From assembly GCA_965153455.1 (NCBI GenBank), contig OZ234495.1, positions 19,774,875-19,838,874 of the forward strand: DNA of 64,000 nucleotides, written 5' to 3'. The stretch comes from Sphagnum compactum (Eukaryota; Bryophyta; Sphagnopsida; Sphagnales). The notes under the pieces were generated by a model, which saw only the letters and a list, made by a program, of their open reading frames with translations, was not told the DNA's origin and ran no database searches. Made by a program: the position numbers and the translations under genes. The first letter of the stretch is position 1. Every line of letters begins with the position of its first letter. Positions 58,452-64,000 of this stretch are shown here, piece by piece.

Positions 58452-61400
58452 CTAGGAAAAGGCAGCTGCTTTGCAAATGGGGCACTGGTTTTTCAGAAGA
58501 AGCCACTGCTGGATGCACAATGAGTGGTATCCATGCCCACAATCAATCTTTCCCAACTCATCACCCTCCACATACTCCTCCTGCAAAAATGGAAGACAAT
58601 ACTTTCATTTGTTATTACCTCTGATTGACCTCAAATGCCATAAATCTGCTCATATCTCAGATATCAAACCACCTTATGTGTCACACATGCAATCCACACC
58701 TCCACTGTGATAGGTAGAATATAAGTTTTGTGTAGAGCAAAGAAGACCTTGCCTAAGTCTATGCCTTTCCATAGGCTGTGAATTTAATGGGACACATAAA
58801 AATGTCCTGAATAGTGGGAAAACAAGAGTCTGAGACAATTTGCAAGAAAGTATAATAGAAATACGACAACATGGTGACTTCAGATCATTCACAAACACTA
58901 TTTCATGTTGTGAACAGGGCAGAGTACAAAATAGGGCAGTGATACATACACAGCCGACATTTCTATACCTGGCAGATGCTGCATTTAATGTCACATTCCT
59001 CTGAGAAATGATCAACCACTGCATTGAGGGAGGAGTATTGACTTCTTTTCAGCCTTTGACCTATCACCTCCAAAGTCACTCCTGTACTGACATTGCCTAT
59101 TCTCTCCTCCAAAGCAAGCAGCTCCTGTACTCTCACGAAGAATTTGAAAATGTTAGCCACAGATCCAACAAGCATGCATGAATGAATTCAACTCAAACCT
59201 CACCAAGATAAAATTCTCCTTCAGTGTCAATGTAGATGACTGAGCAAAGCAGTTACCCACACTGCAATCTTCAGACACTAGTCAAAGAGACAGCATTACA
59301 TCATAACTGATAATTGCACACTGTCCTCTCTTGCAACAGGATCATGTACAATCCACCTGAAAATTACAGATCACAGACTCCACCAATGTAGGTTTCTGTA
59401 TGCAATATACTTCAGTCCAAGTTCATACTTCAAACATCTACCAGATAAACTGAAATTAAGGGTTCCAGTAGCATGGCACCTCATAGGACATGTTATCCAC
59501 ATCAAGACGCAGATCACTGTGCTGGTCTCGCAGGCCCATCCCTCCAAACAGCAAGGTGGCTTCCAACATCACAACTTGCTACACATTTCACAGTAACACA
59601 TCCTTGGTCAAAACCCCTGGAATATAGCTTCCTGGACAAGATCCAAAAGTAAACAAGTTCTGTAGCATCCTGAAGCATCATCCAAAGAATTTTCCACTCC
59701 ACAATCAAAAGATATCCAGAAATTCTCCAGCAACATGGTAACAATGGTGGAATCGGAAAACAAGTTTGCTGAGTAATAACTATCCACAAATAACATGGAC
59801 AACAACATCAGAAAGCAGAAGAGTGAAGGTACCTCATATGTCAGATCCTGGTCTCTCTCAACACGCTCCAGTGCCAACAGGATCTGCTACACATGGTTTT
59901 CAAGCAACAAAAACCTCACTACCACATAAGACTATGCGGAAATTGTGTCAATGAGGCATCAAGAATGCTGCAGTCAAACAGGCTCCAGATCTACTTGTAA
60001 CTCCAAATATCTTGCAAAAATGCTTGGTGATCCTTTACCCATGTGCTCTTTTGCCAAGGAAAATAGAGGAAAAACTCAAAGACACACTTGTGTTGAGAAA
60101 TATAACTGGAAACCTTATGACACTTAGCAAAAAACAAAACTGAGATGACAAACCTCAGCCAATCCCTCGGCAACAAGCCGAGGTTGATGTGCACCATCAC
60201 CAGCTGACATATGTAATCCCCTGAAAGGCATTCCAAGTGGACTTTCTGCCACTGCTGAAAATTCTCTCTCACGTAGACCAGGTGCTGATGACCTAGGCAG
60301 CATTGCCCCTTGCAAAAGACTTGCTGCCAATGGAAGAGAGTCCATGGAAGGAACAGAAGGGTTGAAAGGAGGAGCATGAACCAGATGAGAAGGGGCAGTT
60401 CCTGATGACGATGAGGATGGTAATGAAGTATGTGCACTGCTTCCCTGTAGTCTGCTCCGCAATATCGCAGGATATGGAGGTGGCCTTAAAGGGGCTTGTG
60501 AGGATGGGGCTGCTGAGTTGGCAGTAGTTTGCATCATGGGGAACACAGGGTTCGAAGGGAAGGGACCAGTGAGAGACATGCTCTCTAAGCTGTGGTAATT
60601 GATGCTATGATCACGTAATCTGCTTTCAGCTGCAACAGCTGCTCCAAGCTGACTTGCACTTGATACATGGGTTGCCAAACTTTGAGCGCTATTACCCATG
60701 TATCGAAGAGCTGGCTCTTCTCCTAAGCCAGTTGAGCCAAAAATGATCTCATTGTGTCGTGGAGATGCAGAGGCTCCAATTCTACCACCAACAACAGGAC
60801 TGCCATTGTGCAGAGGTGTAGGTCTCTGATGAACAAGCAGGTTGGTGGCAGAGATACCACCATCTGCATTCATTGATGAGTCAGTGAGTGGAGCTCTCCA
60901 AGAGCCCCAGTTTTCAGGGCTGAGTCCTGGCACAGCTCTACGCACAGTCCGAGCAAAAGAGGGAGGAGATTGTACTGCTCCTGCCTCCATTAAAACTACT
61001 CCATTTGGTCCTGCTCGGGTTGACCTTTGAGAACTCCCACCTGCAGTACTACTGTGGACTGCAGATTTCCCAGCCCAGCCCTCATTGAGAGCTTCAGGCA
61101 ATGATTCTGTTTCACTTCCAGAATTTGAATATTGAGATTGGGGATCCTCCAGCATGCCAGCTCCAACAAAGGGTCCAGCACCTAGGCCCATGAATGTTGC
61201 CTCTGCTGAAGAGGAGGTGGAGGCCCCATCAGAAGCTGATGTACAACCTGCAATACCTGTGTTGGATCGCCTCAGGCCACTACCTCCAACTCCCCTTCCA
61301 TCATAGCTTTCCCAGAAACCACCTCTGTGAAGAGAACCACTTTGAGAAGATGAACCAGCTGCCACCACTGGGTTGCAACTCTTTCTCTTGCAAGCCGAAC

Positions 61401-62481
61401 TTCTGGAGCTACTACTCACATTACCAGAACCAATTGTTCCATTTTCTGGAGTACTCTCTGGAACATTGCTCCTCAATGAATGTGGTTCTGTTGCAAAATG
61501 GCCTCCATTGGACCTGTGAGCTGCGTGGGTATCTAACATGGCATGATGCCTACTTGCAGGTGCCCAAAATGCCTCCATTTCTGCCGAGTGGGCATAATTA
61601 CTTGTGCTAGCCTGAAAGTTGACTTCATCTTTATAGTTTGTGGGATCCACATACAGATTGTTGAAAGTCAGACTTCCACTGGCATGATCTGCTCCCCTTG
61701 CACTAACACCATTTCTGCATCCATTCAGAAAGTCTTGGTGATCCCTGTAGAAAGAGTTCAGGGATTTAACACTCGTACTCCCACCAATGTCATCCACCTG
61801 TCTCTCATTAATGCTGTGTGAACTGCCTCCAGGATATGCAACACCTGCACCTGCACCTGCTTGAGCTTGCCTGATTCCCAATGAAGGTCCTCCAGATATT
61901 CCACTCCAAGTACCTACATGCTCTGTTATATGTCCTCCTTTCATACCTGGGAAATGTTCTGTGGCAGCACCTCCCAAAACTGGCCCTCTTGCAGCAAGGA
62001 TGTCAAGACTACTGTCATCTCCCCTTCCCCAAAGTAGACCATACTCAATGTCTGCTTGTTCCTGACCTGAGTGCATCACACCCTCATCTGATACCAGTTG
62101 TGTACTAAGACCCATAACTATGTTGGTTTCACCATCCATGCCTGTAGACTCCAGAGCTGGGTCATTTAGACCCTCTGGGAAGACCTGCAGTGCACTCCAG
62201 GGTCCCTGTTGGGCTCTCTGCATTCTTCGAGCACCAGAGGACCGTGCAGCCACAAGCTTTGAAGAAGCCTGTGCTGACTTGTGGATAGGGGGTCTACTAG
62301 ATTCCGGGTACTTGCCATAATCTTGGCTACACACACGATGTTCACCTGCTGAGGATTCACCTGTTTCATCCATCCTGATCAGCCTACTGCTGCTACCAGA
62401 CTGGTAGCTCACATCAGTTGGAGGCCAATGGCTCCCTGCCATGAGTGGAGGACCCCTTCTTGGGTCCATGCCCTCATCCAT
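58452..62481 (-). CDS. RING-H2 E3 ubiquitin ligase of the MBR/HIP1 type
   Basis: Five coding exons, all in phase 0, join as 62481-60154, 59883-59833, 59578-59480, 59124-58969, 58580-58452 and give 920 residues. Introns are GT-AG. Residues 1-776 come from one large exon and are Ser/Gly-rich and probably disordered, with a basic ACKRKSCNP patch typical of this family. The C-terminal part is strongly conserved in plants: ILLALERVERDQDLTYE, DQHSDLRLDVDNMSYE, ELLALEERIGNVSTG, and a RING-H2 finger. Its ligands are Cys874, Cys877, Cys892, His894, His897, Cys900, Cys911 and Cys914 (spacing C-x2-C-x14-C-x-H-x2-H-x2-C-x10-C-x2-C), with the E2-contact Trp904. Arabidopsis MBR1/MBR2 ubiquitinate the Mediator subunit MED25 and promote flowering; whether this protein does so is unknown. 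The start is supported by an in-frame TGA about 33 bases upstream. The gene looks intact. Its 5' leader has an inverted copy at 19506-21066. Confidence 0.92.
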
Positions 62482-64000
62482 TGTACAACACCAGTGATCA
62501 CAACTAAAATATCAGACAGCCTGGTGCCAGTCCGTAGAACTGAAATCTTTTCAAAATTAAAAACCCAACCTTCACCCCTCAATTCTGCTGTGAGTTGATT
62601 GATTGACCACCTCACTGAAGTTGGGAGGTGTGTGGATACCCACAATCCGCATTCACTGGACCCCAAACCACAAGTGAATAATTTCAATTAGAACTAGACG
62701 CACTCAAGAAAACACACATTGCATGCACAAACATGTCATGTACTATCTGGTGTGAAAGATAAGATAGACAATGTAAAACCACTTGGGAGGGGCAAAGAAG
62801 ATGGGAATAGATGAGCCCCTAATGCAAAGCACACATCAGCTTCATGGTTAGGAAAGACCAGTGTCCAGAAGATTTTTGCACATTTCAAAGTACAAAATTC
62901 AATCCTCAAACAAGACCTCTGCAATCTTGAAGGGTTTCAAAAGAACAATGTGTCACAAAAGTTGGAGTTGTCAAGTGGAGGGACAGAAGAACAGTCACCA
63001 AATAACAAGCTGGAGACTATTAATCATAGAGTAATATTCCCTGAAAAACACCATGGATTGCAGCATGTTAACCCAGAGATCAAACTCATCAAGCACATTA
63101 AACGTCAAAGCTCATTGGACATGGCACATGCCAAGTCAACTTAATGAATGACACACAGGACACAAGCCATTTGAATGATTCAGCAAGTCTCAAATTGAGG
63201 AAGGCATGAGGGAACTGTCAAGCAACACAGCACACTCAGTTTTCACAGATCATGACCTAAAACCTGAAAGAAAGAAAGAAAGCTATCAGCACACAATCAA
63301 ATTGGCATATCAAAAGGTATAATCAAACTTTGGCAGCTTCCAGAGACTGTAAGGATCACAGCAAGACAGCCAAACTCTGCATTGAGTCAAGCAAGAGGAT
63401 TCGATACTAAAAAGCTCCCCCTATGTTATCACACAAACACAATTTTAGAACCTGTGCATGAAACACAGTAGAACCCTGTTGAGAAGCATTGAGGGGCTTG
63501 CATAAATCCAAATCCTCATCCCACCAACAACAATGCATTGTAACATCAATGATAATGGTGAGGAGAGTACAAGGTTTACTTCAGAGATCTCTTCAGACAT
63601 ACTACTATGCAGTCATCCCACTGAAAGTGTGAATCCAACAAATGCAGGCAGTTGTCCCAGAGTGGCAGATGAGGACACATAATAATGCAAGAAATGCACA
63701 TGTACAGCTTCAGGATTTAAGATGGACTGCACTTGAGGCCAATCTGACAGAAATTGTAGTTGCAAAATAATCTCAGTAGTATCAAAAACTTCTCCATGAT
63801 TTGATCTAAGTCAACCTGAACAAAATTGAGAGATGACTGAATCAACAGGGTGTAGAGATTTCAGATCCAAAAATAAATCAGTGAACAAGAAAAAAATACA
63901 AGCCCAAACCCTAGAAAATATAGGGAGAACTTAGGGGCAATTTAAACAATAGTGACAGTCAGATACATGTTTGGTGACCCGTAACAGCAACATGTATGAT
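62482..64000 (-). promoter_or_regulatory. 5' leader / leader intron of the RING-H2 gene, running off the window
   Basis: Sequence upstream of the RING start codon has no protein-coding frame of its own and contains pyrimidine-AG acceptor-like sites (for example TTTCAG near 62550 read on the minus strand). It therefore probably comprises a 5' noncoding exon and part of a long leader intron. It is the partner of the inverted copy at 19506-21066. If the gene keeps the layout seen there, transcription would start several kilobases beyond the window edge. Confidence 0.6.

Noticed and set aside
60842-62320. Several plus-strand open frames opposite the RING gene
   Set aside because: They are antisense shadows of the long Ser/Gly-rich exon and show no signature of their own.
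62409-62687. 92-residue minus-strand frame across the RING leader, similar to a plus-strand frame at 20818-21000
   Set aside because: The similarity is explained by the DNA duplication. It lacks an ATG start, overlaps the RING coding exon in another frame, and the copies end at different places.
1-64000. tRNA, rRNA and CRISPR-type features
   Set aside because: I looked for T-loop sequences such as GGTTCGAATCC, for rRNA-like blocks and for short spaced direct repeats and found none that fit. The repeats present are contiguous minisatellites in a eukaryotic genome.

Overview
This is a window of plant nuclear DNA. It is AT-rich and gene-poor, with intron-containing genes (GT-AG introns), decayed Ty3/Gypsy, PIF/Harbinger and CACTA elements, many minisatellites, and a hevein-type chitin-binding protein, a plant RING-H2 family member and a chloroplast ClpD remnant. 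The retroelement and transposase types and the heavy load of decayed repeats suggest a non-flowering land plant such as a gymnosperm or fern. That is a guess, not a demonstration.

Layout. 1-2519: nearly whole non-autonomous CACTA transposon. 3368-5010 (-): broken clpD (ERD1-type) chaperone pseudogene, followed by a Gypsy polyprotein relic at 5190-6185 (+). 6.2-16.5 kb: noncoding, LTR-like and minisatellite DNA with a few unrecognised coding relics. 16.6-21.07 kb (+): GC/CT-rich leader-like region whose last 1.56 kb is a close inverted copy of the 5' flank and first 14-15 codons of the RING-H2 gene at the right end. 21226-25072 (+): apparently intact five-exon gene for a 479-residue protein with signal peptide, two hevein domains, one membrane span and a SERAC1-like alpha/beta hydrolase. 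25-32 kb: minisatellites, LTR-like DNA, a PIF/Harbinger transposase relic (+) and a Gypsy integrase/chromodomain relic (-). 34167-37133 (-): complete eight-exon protein-L-isoaspartate O-methyltransferase. 38.4-57 kb: long gene-poor AT-rich tract with microsatellites and one strong hairpin. 58452-62481 (-): complete five-exon MBR/HIP1-type RING-H2 E3 ligase of 920 residues, with its 5' leader region running off the right edge.

Three genes look intact: the hevein-hydrolase, the methyltransferase and the RING ligase. They are not an operon and need not cooperate. The hevein-hydrolase gene is the most interesting: it joins a predicted extracellular chitin-binding module to a predicted intracellular serine hydrolase, and it starts only 160 bp after the breakpoint of the duplicated RING-gene leader. 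This suggests that it is expressed from a captured housekeeping-type promoter. All exon models were built by eye from splice signals and family similarity; no searches or alignments were run.
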